Shown in pieces: positions 5,100 through 10,968 of a DNA stretch of 10,968 nt (positions within the stretch are counted from its first letter, which is position 1; every line of letters starts with the position of its first letter). The translations under genes and the position numbers were made by a program. Where the stretch lies: NCBI GenBank assembly GCA_002368715.1, contig DFEO01000059.1, positions 1 to 10,968 on the forward strand, read 5' to 3'. The stretch is from Ruminococcus sp. UBA3800 (GTDB lineage Bacteria > Bacillota > Clostridia > Oscillospirales > Ruminococcaceae). Below the pieces are notes generated by a model. The model worked only from the letters and a program-made list of their open reading frames with translations, was not told the DNA's origin and ran no database searches.

Positions 5100-6716
5100 T
5101 TGAAAAAACATATAACAGCACTTATGGCTGCAGCACTCCTCATGTCAGGCTCCGGTGTGCTCACTCAGTACACTGGGATCACATTCACAGACACGGCTAT
5201 AACAGTCGAGGCGGCAGACAGCTTCACAACAAAGACAGTATCTATCAAAGCTGACTATGCGGCTTCCGCTCAGGCGATAAAGATCAGCTGGAACAAGATA
5301 AGCGACGCTGACGGTTACAGGATATACCGCTACACTTCCAAAGGCTGGGTGGGGCTTAAAAATGTCAGCGCTTCAACTTTCTCGTTCTATGAGGGAAAAC
5401 TCCAGAGCGGAACGGCTTACAAGTATATGGTAAGAGCGTTCAAAAAATCGGGAAGCTCCTACATATGGACAAAGGCTGCCGGAGAGAAATATGTTACAAC
5501 AAAGCCTAAGAATGTCGTGTTCTCGGCACCGAGCAGCACAGCATCTTCGGTGACGCTGAAATGGGGTATTCAGAAGTCCAACGGCTATCAGATATATTAC
5601 AGAAAGCACGCTGCTTCCTCGTGGACATATGCAGGAGCAACGGATCATATGAACAAAAACAGCTTCACTGTAAAGTCACTTTCGAGCGGTACTCAGTATG
5701 ACTTTGTAGTGCGTGCGTTCAGGACGGATAACGACGGCAGGAAGAACGATTCGGAGTTTACGTTCATCACCTATGCCACCTGCCCTGCAAATGTGACCTT
5801 CACCTCTGCCTGCAAGGCCGAGGGCGGCAAGGCTTATCTTGTGTGGAACAAGGTCAGCGGTGCGACCGGTTACAGAGTGTATAAATATAACGAATCGAAA
5901 AAGAGCTGGGATGTGCTTGCAAATGTAAGTTCCTCGGTAAACACCTACACCGACACAAACGGCAGCGGCGCAAAGCTCCGCTATACAGTCAGGGCGCTGA
6001 AGGCTGTCGGCTCGAAGACCGTTATGAGCCCGTCTTATAATAATCTTTATCTTACGAGCAAGCCCTCAAAGCCCGGTTTGAGCTACATTGATGCGACCCC
6101 GCTCTGCGTTATGCTGGCAACGGATCAGACCTCGGACAGCATCGACGGCTATGATATCTACTACCGCAAAAAGGGCGCATCGAGCTGGACCCATTATGCT
6201 ACGACAACGGACGGTTTCAAGCCTGTGTTCTATATCAAAGGGCTCGCCGGCGGATACACCTATCAGATCACGATAAGAAAGTATATTACAGTTGGTTCAA
6301 AGAGGACTGTGGGTGACTATGAAACGCACGAGGTCACTGTGCCCAAGAGTTACAGTGCGAACAGCTACTGCAATAAGGTCGCTGATCTTGTGAATGTTCA
6401 GAGAAATGCTCAGGGACTAAAAGCTCTCAAGCTCGACCCCCAGCTCTGCTCTCTGGCAATGATAAGAGCCTATGAGCAGGAGGAGGCTTTCGGACACACA
6501 AGACCTGACGGATCGAGCTGCTTTAGCATAGCAGGCGAATACGGTGTGGCATCATTCTGGGCCGAGAACGCCGCACAGGGCCAGACAAATCCCGACTGGG
6601 TAATGGATTCGTGGCTCAACAGCTCGGGACACAGAGCGAATATCTTGGGTAACTACACCAAGATAGGCGTAGGCTACTGTTCAAAGAGCAACAGCTGGAT
6701 ACAGGTGTTCGCATGA
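5100..6716 (+). CDS. Secreted protein with four fibronectin-III-like repeats and a C-terminal CAP/SCP domain
   Basis: The frame opens at GTG 5091, but GAGGTG (5088-5093) is the ribosome binding site, and TTG 5100 sits 6 nt behind it. Starting at TTG gives 538 residues beginning MKKHITALMAAALLMSG, a clean Sec signal peptide likely cleaved around 38-40. Four fibronectin-III-like repeats follow at roughly 42-135, 136-228, 229-322 and 323-416. Each has the pattern W.....GY.IY, then Y....RA or R.F. The CAP domain fills ~421-538, with GHTRPDG (His466), WAENAA (Glu489) and SGHRANIL (His511), and ends in SWIQVFA, a normal CAP end. Bacterial CAP proteins are extracellular with varied roles; no reaction can be assigned. 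There is no LPXTG motif, dockerin or wall-binding repeat, so it is probably released or held loosely through the fibronectin repeats. Monocistronic. Confidence 0.9.
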   Translation: MKKHITALMAAALLMSGSGVLTQYTGITFTDTAITVEAADSFTTKTVSIKADYAASAQAIKISWNKISDADGYRIYRYTSKGWVGLKNVSASTFSFYEGKLQSGTAYKYMVRAFKKSGSSYIWTKAAGEKYVTTKPKNVVFSAPSSTASSVTLKWGIQKSNGYQIYYRKHAASSWTYAGATDHMNKNSFTVKSLSSGTQYDFVVRAFRTDNDGRKNDSEFTFITYATCPANVTFTSACKAEGGKAYLVWNKVSGATGYRVYKYNESKKSWDVLANVSSSVNTYTDTNGSGAKLRYTVRALKAVGSKTVMSPSYNNLYLTSKPSKPGLSYIDATPLCVMLATDQTSDSIDGYDIYYRKKGASSWTHYATTTDGFKPVFYIKGLAGGYTYQITIRKYITVGSKRTVGDYETHEVTVPKSYSANSYCNKVADLVNVQRNAQGLKALKLDPQLCSLAMIRAYEQEEAFGHTRPDGSSCFSIAGEYGVASFWAENAAQGQTNPDWVMDSWLNSSGHRANILGNYTKIGVGYCSKSNSWIQVFA

Positions 6717-6739
6717 TCTGTATAATGATAAGAGATATG

Positions 6740-6770
6740 AGCCATCCGCTTTGCGGGTGGCTTTTCTTTT
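6740..6770 (+). terminator. Intrinsic terminator after the fibronectin-III/CAP gene
   Basis: AGCCATCCGC (6740-6749) pairs with 6753-6762 (one T-G wobble) around a TTT loop, followed by TTTTCTTTT to 6770. Confidence 0.88.
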
Positions 6771-6817
6771 GTGTATAAGAGAAAACTGCTGATGATAAAA
6801 TGCATGAGCAAGGACAT

Positions 6818-6853
6818 AAAAGACCGCCTGCCTTTTTGACAGACGGTCTTTTT
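6818..6853. terminator. Terminator hairpin at the 3' end of the minus-strand operon, possibly bidirectional
   Basis: AAAAGACCG (6818-6826) pairs with 6844-6852, and an inner CTG/CAG extension follows one mismatch. It directly abuts the TGA of the minus-strand small membrane protein gene. The minus-side T tract is only TTTT, so efficiency in that direction is uncertain; the plus side has TTTTT (6849-6853). Confidence 0.7.
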
Positions 6854-7230
6854 CAGTTTCCGCTTTTTATTTTTTCACACAGCGCCAGAATCTCATCACG
6901 GTATTTTTCACGGCTTCTTTTTGCCGCCGCACGACTGACAGGTGTTGCCGCAGCAGCTATGCCGAGCCCTGCTGCACCGATGATGAGCCCCGATATCAGA
7001 TGCTCATAGCTTACAACCAGCCCGATGCCAACACAAAGTATCAGCACCCCGAAAAGCCCAACCGAGATGCCTGCCATCGTCCCCGGGAGCTCTGCACGGC
7101 GGTCCAGCTTTCTGAGCTGCTCAAGGTCGCTGCCGCCTTTTTTCTTTACAGGTATGTATTTTGCGGTTATCCTGTCCACCTCGTCATTTACGGCAGGAGA
7201 ATAGCTGTATGTGAATTTGTCATCGCCCAT
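6853..7230 (-). CDS. Small two-TM membrane protein of unknown function, coupled to the sensor kinase
   Basis: The frame is open to an ATG at 7254, but the ATG at 7230 is preferred because GGAGG (7243-7239) lies 8 nt upstream of it. This gives 125 residues and an 11-nt overlap with the kinase gene's end, which suggests translational coupling. The protein has a polar, charged N-terminal region (~50 residues with YSYSPAVNDEVDRITAKYIP and EQLRKLD), two hydrophobic helices at about 56-75 and 80-101, and a basic, charged tail (AAAKRSREKYRDEI). It resembles a family of small membrane proteins found in clostridial genomes near ABC transporters and two-component systems. From memory, some of these carry an unsupported 'dihydropteridine reductase' label; nothing here looks like a reductase. 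A role as an accessory of the kinase or of the divergent transporter is inferred from position only. Confidence 0.75.
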   Translation of the reverse strand: MGDDKFTYSYSPAVNDEVDRITAKYIPVKKKGGSDLEQLRKLDRRAELPGTMAGISVGLFGVLILCVGIGLVVSYEHLISGLIIGAAGLGIAAAATPVSRAAAKRSREKYRDEILALCEKIKSGN

Positions 7231-8293
7231 TATCCTTGCCTCCGTTCTCATCATGCAGCGTGACAGTAAAGGTGCTGCCCTTGCCGACCTCAGAGCTGAC
7301 CGTTATCTCGCTGCCGGTGATGTCGATTATCCTTTTGACCAACGCAAGGCCGAGGCCGTTTCCTCTTGCTGCGTGCGAAGTGTCGCCCTGATAGAATTTA
7401 TCAAAAATATGCCTGCCGGTTTCGTTATCAATGCCGCAGCCGGTGTCCGAAACGCTCACGACTGCACCGCCCTGCGTGTGCTTGACCGATACCGCAACTG
7501 TTCCGCCCTCGCCGGTGAACTTTATCGCATTGGAGAGCAGATTTCTCCATACAAGGCTCAGCAGCTCGGGGTCGGCATTTATCCTTATACCGTCGTCAAT
7601 ATCCGTTTTGATATCAATGCTTTTGTTTTCCCACTGATTTTCAAATTCCAGCATACATTCGCAAACCAGCTCGCTCAGGTCGATCTGCTGGTTTTCGGGG
7701 AAGATCTGCTGGTTTTCAAGCTTGTTCAGCTTCAGGATATTCGTGATAAGCGCCGACAGCCGCTTTACTGCATCATCTATCGCAGCTGCATACTCCAGCC
7801 TGTCATCATCAGGCAGCCCCGGTGTTCGCAGCAAAGCTGCATAGTTCTGTATGACTGCAAGGGGCGTTTTCATCTCATGCGATACGTTTGATACGAAGTC
7901 CGTCCGCAGCGTCTCGACACCTGCAAGCTCGTCAGCCATTTTGTTTATCCGCTTTATTATCACGTTATACTGATTGCTCCCCAGCGGGTCGGCAAAGGTG
8001 TCTATCCTTTCGCCCAATTCGCCCTTAGTCAGCTTTTCAAGCCCGTCAGATATACGCTTTACCGGGCGGTCTATCATTATCCTTTTGCGAAGCTTTCCGA
8101 AAAGCCACAGGATGAATGCGATGAACAGTGCATTTGCAAAGGTAAGCATAGCACTTTTTCTTATCGTGTCCTTCGGGATGTCGAGCCCCTGAAAGAAAAG
8201 AACAAATGAAGCCGTAAGCACGAACGAGATAAAAAACAGTATACCGAAATATTCGAGCACGCTCAGAAGCCTGTGTCGCCAGCTGCCCTTCAT
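7220..8293 (-). CDS. Sensor histidine kinase with minimal extracytoplasmic loop
   Basis: The 357-residue membrane kinase has TM1 at ~12-34, a loop of only about 14 residues, TM2 at ~49-66, and a HAMP linker at ~67-122. The HisKA domain carries SNVSHEMKTPL, with phospho-acceptor His139. The HATPase domain has its N box at Asn251/Asn255 (WRNLLSNAIKFT), G1 box DTGCGI (283-288), F box around 297-300, and G2 box GNGLGLAL (311-318). All catalytic motifs are intact. With so little outside the membrane, it probably senses an event in the membrane or a signal relayed by a membrane partner, as in transporter-linked kinases. The ATG at 8293 overlaps the regulator's TGA by 4 nt (ATGA), so the two are coupled. 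A short in-frame duplication (ENQQI twice, 7 residues apart, ~193-204) lies between the HisKA and ATPase domains. Confidence 0.95.
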   Translation of the reverse strand: MKGSWRHRLLSVLEYFGILFFISFVLTASFVLFFQGLDIPKDTIRKSAMLTFANALFIAFILWLFGKLRKRIMIDRPVKRISDGLEKLTKGELGERIDTFADPLGSNQYNVIIKRINKMADELAGVETLRTDFVSNVSHEMKTPLAVIQNYAALLRTPGLPDDDRLEYAAAIDDAVKRLSALITNILKLNKLENQQIFPENQQIDLSELVCECMLEFENQWENKSIDIKTDIDDGIRINADPELLSLVWRNLLSNAIKFTGEGGTVAVSVKHTQGGAVVSVSDTGCGIDNETGRHIFDKFYQGDTSHAARGNGLGLALVKRIIDITGSEITVSSEVGKGSTFTVTLHDENGGKDNGR

Positions 8294-8961
8294 TTCAGCA
8301 CCGCCTTGTAGCCGAGCCCGTGGACAGTGACTATCTCAAAGTCGTCGCAGTTTTCAAACTTCTCTCTCAGCTTTCGCATATACACATCAACCGAGCGCAG
8401 CCCCGATGTCGCCTCTATATTCCAGAACTCATTCATAAGCTGTGAGCGTGTGAAGGTCTTTTTCGGGTTTGAGAGCAGCTTGTAGAGCAGATTGAATTCA
8501 CGCACCGTCAGCGCTATTTCCTCGCCGTCATAGATGCAGCTCTGCTCGTCCTCGTTCATAGTCAGTCTGCCGACGGTAAGCGATCTGTTTGCGCTGATAT
8601 TTGCCCTGCGAAGTATCGCACCGATCTTCAGAAGCAATTGCTCAAGATTTACAGGCTTCACCAGATAATCGTCGATGCCAAGGTCATACCCCCTGTGCAT
8701 AGAGCTGATATCATCCTTTGCGGTCATAAACAGGATCGGGATATCCTTGTTCAGCCGCCTCACCGTTTTGGCAAACTCAAAGCCGTCTATTTTTGGCATC
8801 ATTATATCCGAGATTATCATATCAAAGCTCGCACCGTACATCTCGTCATAGGCATCCACCGCATCAAGACAGCCGACCACATCATAGCCGTTAAGGCTGA
8901 GATATTTACAGACAGTGGCATTGAGCTCCTTATCGTCCTCAACAACAAGTATCCTGACCAT
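8290..8961 (-). CDS. OmpR/PhoB-family response regulator
   Basis: The 223-residue cytosolic transcription factor has an intact receiver domain (1-~118): acidic pocket Glu8-Asp9-Asp10, phospho-acceptor Asp52 (IISDIMMP), Thr80 and Lys102 (LVKP). The C-terminal winged helix (~128-222) includes ALTVREFNLLYKLL, FTRSQLM, the recognition-helix segment SVDVYMRKLREKF and the final GLGYKAV hairpin, all typical of OmpR-type regulators. ATG 8961 follows AAAGGAGG by 8 nt. It is first in an operon with the kinase (4-nt overlap) and the small membrane protein. Family members bind tandem direct repeats of about 11 bp. Such repeats lie in the adjacent divergent region, so control of the ABC operon, and perhaps of its own gene, is likely. 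Confidence 0.95.
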   Translation of the reverse strand: MVRILVVEDDKELNATVCKYLSLNGYDVVGCLDAVDAYDEMYGASFDMIISDIMMPKIDGFEFAKTVRRLNKDIPILFMTAKDDISSMHRGYDLGIDDYLVKPVNLEQLLLKIGAILRRANISANRSLTVGRLTMNEDEQSCIYDGEEIALTVREFNLLYKLLSNPKKTFTRSQLMNEFWNIEATSGLRSVDVYMRKLREKFENCDDFEIVTVHGLGYKAVLK

Positions 8962-8992
8962 AACGCAGACCTCCTTTATTATCTTTTTTCTT

Positions 8993-9021
8993 ATTATAAC
9001 ACACTCAGCTTCTTATTTCAA
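8993..9021 (-). promoter_or_regulatory. SigmaA-type promoter for the regulator-kinase operon
   Basis: On the minus strand TTGAAA (9021-9016) and TATAAT (8998-8993) are 17 bp apart. The predicted start is near 8986, about 25 nt before the ATG at 8961. Both boxes are good, so basal expression should not need an activator. Confidence 0.8.
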
Positions 9022-9036
9022 TCCGCCTGCGGCATT

Positions 9037-9080
9037 TTAACATTTCTCAAACATTTCACAAACATCTCGCAAACAATCAA
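9037..9080 (+). promoter_or_regulatory. Four 11-bp direct repeats, probable response-regulator binding site
   Basis: The units TTAACATTTCT, CAAACATTTCA, CAAACATCTCG and CAAACAATCAA lie head to tail at 9037, 9048, 9059 and 9070. The shared AACA core recurs every 11 bp, one helical turn. OmpR/PhoB-family dimers bind such direct repeats. The array ends 4 bp before the TATAAT of the ABC promoter and covers its -35 position, the classic place for activation. Confidence 0.72.
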
Positions 9081-9084
9081 AAGA

Positions 9085-9090
9085 TATAAT
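9085..9090 (+). promoter_or_regulatory. -10 box of the ABC operon promoter, lacking a -35 box
   Basis: TATAAT at 9085-9090 is a perfect -10 element. The position 17 bp upstream (9062-9067, ACATCT) does not resemble TTGACA and lies inside the 11-bp repeats. A perfect -10 with no -35 suggests dependence on an activator. The predicted start is near 9097. Confidence 0.65.
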
Positions 9091-9127
9091 GCAGACATAC
9101 TAAAGAACACAGCAGGGAGGAAACGAA

Positions 9128-10045
9128 ATGGACAAGATAAAAGTCGAAAAGCTGACTCACGATTACGGCCACGGCAGAGGCGTGTTCGATGTGAGCTTCA
9201 CAGTCAGCGAAGGAGAAACGCTCGGGTTCCTCGGACCGAACGGAGCAGGAAAATCGACTACGATGCGGCACCTTATGGGGTTTTCAAAGCCTCAGAAAGG
9301 CGAAACAAGGATAAACGGTATGAGGTGTGACAAACAGCAGTGCCGGGTGATGAGATCGGTCGGTTATCTGCCGGGAGAGGTGGCACTGCCCGAAGGACTG
9401 AGCGGACGGCAGTTTATCAGAATGATGCAGAGGCTCAAAGGCAGCAGTGATGATAAGCTTGCAGAAAAGCTGCTTGACAGGTTCAAGCTTGACCCCGACG
9501 GTCCGGTAAAGCGTATGAGCATAGGAGAGAAACGAAAGCTTGCGGTCGTTACTGCATTTATGAACGATCCCGATATCCTTCTTCTCGATGAGCCGACAAG
9601 CGGACTTGATCCGCTGATGCAGGAAACGTTCATCGACTTTATACAAGAGCAGAAGCAGAGAGGCAAAACGATACTTCTTTCGAGCCACATTTTCAGTGAG
9701 GTGGAGGCGCTCTGTGACAGGATAGCGATAATCAAGGACGGCAGACTGGTATCGACTGTCGATGCGGCCGAGATAAAGCACGGGCTTCATAATATTATGA
9801 CGGTGGAATTTGAGAGCCCAAAGGATTTTTGCGAATTCAGTAAAGCTGACCTTGATTTTAAAACGAGGGATGATAAAACCCTCAGATGCTCGGTGGTCGT
9901 CGATGATGACGATATAAACAGGTTCATATCAGCTGTAAAGCGCTTTAAGATAAAAGCTTTCAGCGAGCATTCGGTGACACTGGAGGAATATTTTATGAGC
10001 TTCTATAAAAAGGACAAAACGACAGGAGGAGTGAGCTATGCGTGA
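9128..10045 (+). CDS. ABC transporter ATP-binding protein (first of a tandem pair)
   Basis: The 305-residue cytosolic ATPase is of the ABC-2/NatA-BcrA export type. It has Walker A GPNGAGKST (36-44), a degenerate signature MSIGEKRK (130-137), Walker B plus catalytic Glu in ILLLDEP (150-156), a D-loop SGLDP and H-loop His187. The usual Q-loop glutamine region reads VGYLPGE (78-84), with no glutamine. After ~210 comes a non-catalytic C-terminal domain of about 95 residues, as often seen in this type. ATG 9128 follows GGGAGG (9115-9120) by 7 nt. It overlaps the next ATPase gene by 8 nt. The substrate is unknown; regulation by the divergent two-component system suggests an envelope-active peptide, antimicrobial or lipid-like compound, but this is inference. 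Confidence 0.93.
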   Translation: MDKIKVEKLTHDYGHGRGVFDVSFTVSEGETLGFLGPNGAGKSTTMRHLMGFSKPQKGETRINGMRCDKQQCRVMRSVGYLPGEVALPEGLSGRQFIRMMQRLKGSSDDKLAEKLLDRFKLDPDGPVKRMSIGEKRKLAVVTAFMNDPDILLLDEPTSGLDPLMQETFIDFIQEQKQRGKTILLSSHIFSEVEALCDRIAIIKDGRLVSTVDAAEIKHGLHNIMTVEFESPKDFCEFSKADLDFKTRDDKTLRCSVVVDDDDINRFISAVKRFKIKAFSEHSVTLEEYFMSFYKKDKTTGGVSYA

Positions 10046-10952
10046 TGAGATCATAAGAGTCAGCGATATGACAAAGGACTACGGCGGCGGCAGGGGCATA
10101 TTTGGCTTTGACTTTACGGTAAACAGGGGCGAGGTGTTCGGGATAGTCGGCACAAACGGCTCAGGCAAGACAACGACTCTGCGCCACCTTATGGGGTTTC
10201 TCAGACCCGACAGCGGCAGCTGCTCGATAATGGGGCTTGACTGCCGCAGGGACACCCGTGAGATAATGAAGCACGTCGGCTACGTTCCAGGCGAGATAGA
10301 TTTCCCCGATGTGGGAACAGGAACGAGCTTTCTGAAGATCCAGGCTGGTTTTCTCGGCATAAAGGACAGGTCACGGATAGAAAGACTTGTGGAAATGTTC
10401 GGGCTGGATACGGGCGCTTCGCTGAAACGGATGAGCAAGGGTATGAAGCAGAAGACTGCCCTGGTCGCAGCGTTCATGTCACAGCCGGATATACTTCTGC
10501 TCGATGAGCCTTCGACAGGGCTGGACCCGCTGATGAGAGATACGCTCATAGAGCTTATACTGGAAGAAAAAGCAAGAGGGGCAACAGTGCTTATGTCGAG
10601 CCACATTTTCAAGGAGCTTGACGACACAGCCGACAGGGTATTGTTCATTCAGGACGGCAGACAGACAGAGCTTGTGGACATGAAAAGCTTTGCAAAGGAT
10701 ATGCCGAATGTCTATCGGCTGGGGTTCAAAACCGCAGAGGATTACGACAGCTTTACTGCTGAGACATCGCTTCACATAAGCTATGAAAACAAAAAATATC
10801 TTCATCTGGACATTGATATCCTGCCGCAGTCGGCAGACACGCTTTTCGGCGAGATAAGCCGTCACGATATGAGATACATCAAACACCGTCCGTTCACACT
10901 CGAGGATCACTATAACGAGATACTTGCAAAGGGAGGAAAGATCAGTGCTTAG
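10038..10952 (+). CDS. ABC transporter ATP-binding protein (second of a tandem pair)
   Basis: The 304-residue protein is a paralogue of the preceding ATPase with the same layout: Walker A GTNGSGKTT (38-46), VGYVPGE (80-86) in place of a glutamine Q-loop, signature MSKGMKQ (132-138), Walker B ILLLDEP (152-158), and H-loop His189, followed by a C-terminal domain of about 95 residues. Both copies appear catalytically competent, so the transporter may use a heterodimer of ATPases, or two half-transporters may share one permease. ATG 10038 follows AGGAGGA (10023-10029) by 8 nt, inside the end of the upstream gene. Its own end overlaps the next gene by 8 nt, so translation through the operon is coupled. 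Confidence 0.93.
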   Translation: MRDEIIRVSDMTKDYGGGRGIFGFDFTVNRGEVFGIVGTNGSGKTTTLRHLMGFLRPDSGSCSIMGLDCRRDTREIMKHVGYVPGEIDFPDVGTGTSFLKIQAGFLGIKDRSRIERLVEMFGLDTGASLKRMSKGMKQKTALVAAFMSQPDILLLDEPSTGLDPLMRDTLIELILEEKARGATVLMSSHIFKELDDTADRVLFIQDGRQTELVDMKSFAKDMPNVYRLGFKTAEDYDSFTAETSLHISYENKKYLHLDIDILPQSADTLFGEISRHDMRYIKHRPFTLEDHYNEILAKGGKISA

Positions 10953-10968
10953 TTTACCGCTTTTAAAA
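10945..10968 (+). CDS. Start of a probable ABC-2 type permease gene (3' truncated by window edge)
   Basis: A GTG at 10945 follows GGGAGG (10931-10936) by 8 nt and opens a frame VLSLPLLK to the window end. The 8-nt overlap with the second ATPase gene repeats the geometry of the first junction. ABC-2 permeases often begin with a similar short SLPLLKRE-like stretch before the first membrane helix. Only eight codons are visible, so the call rests on context and the ribosome binding site. Confidence 0.55.

Noticed and set aside
6721-6726. TATAAT directly after the fibronectin-III/CAP gene as a promoter
   Set aside because: There is no -35 box at 15-19 bp upstream, and any transcript would meet the terminator at 6740-6770 with no gene beyond on that strand.
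7211-7891. 226-codon open frame on the plus strand
   Set aside because: It is antisense to the histidine kinase catalytic domain, has no ribosome binding site, and resembles no family.
8638-9330. 230-codon open frame on the plus strand running from the regulator gene into the ABC gene
   Set aside because: It crosses the divergent promoter region and overlaps two confident genes in other frames. Its product is low-complexity and basic.

Overview
The window looks like chromosomal DNA of a Gram-positive member of the Clostridia, most like Ruminococcus and other Oscillospiraceae. The reasons are moderate GC with many AGA/AGG and ATA codons, strong AGGAGG-type ribosome binding sites, sigmaA-type promoters (TTGACT or TTGAAA, 17-bp spacer, TATAAT), and the gene families present. 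This assignment is inferred from style and gene content, not from a database match. No rRNA, tRNA, CRISPR array, insertion sequence or phage gene was seen.

The left part (1-4200) is on the plus strand. It holds the 3' end of pheT, an ireB-family (UPF0297) gene with its own promoter and terminator, a PdaA-like polysaccharide deacetylase lipoprotein, and a two-TM PP2C (RsbU/SpoIIE-type) phosphatase behind a near-consensus promoter. Two back-to-back hairpins lie between the last two genes. The phosphatase converges on a minus-strand VanX-type D-Ala-D-Ala dipeptidase, and the two share a 3' region with two strong hairpins.

The middle (4858-6850) has divergent promoters serving the dipeptidase (minus) and a secreted protein with four fibronectin-III-like repeats and a C-terminal CAP/SCP domain (plus, TTG start). 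Two terminators follow.

The right part (6853-10968) is one regulatory and transport module. On the minus strand, an OmpR-family response regulator, a sensor kinase with almost no extracytoplasmic domain, and a small two-TM protein form a translationally coupled operon (4- and 11-nt overlaps). Divergent from it, two paralogous ABC ATPases and the first codons of a probable permease form an operon with two 8-nt overlaps. The 166-bp divergent region holds four direct repeats with exactly 11-bp period ending at the -35 position of the ABC promoter. This is the layout expected for an OmpR-family activator site, so the regulator probably controls the transporter.

Several genes concern the cell envelope (IreB, PdaA-like, D-Ala-D-Ala dipeptidase, CAP surface protein, kinase-linked ABC exporter), but they are separately promoted. 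There is no direct evidence that they form one system.
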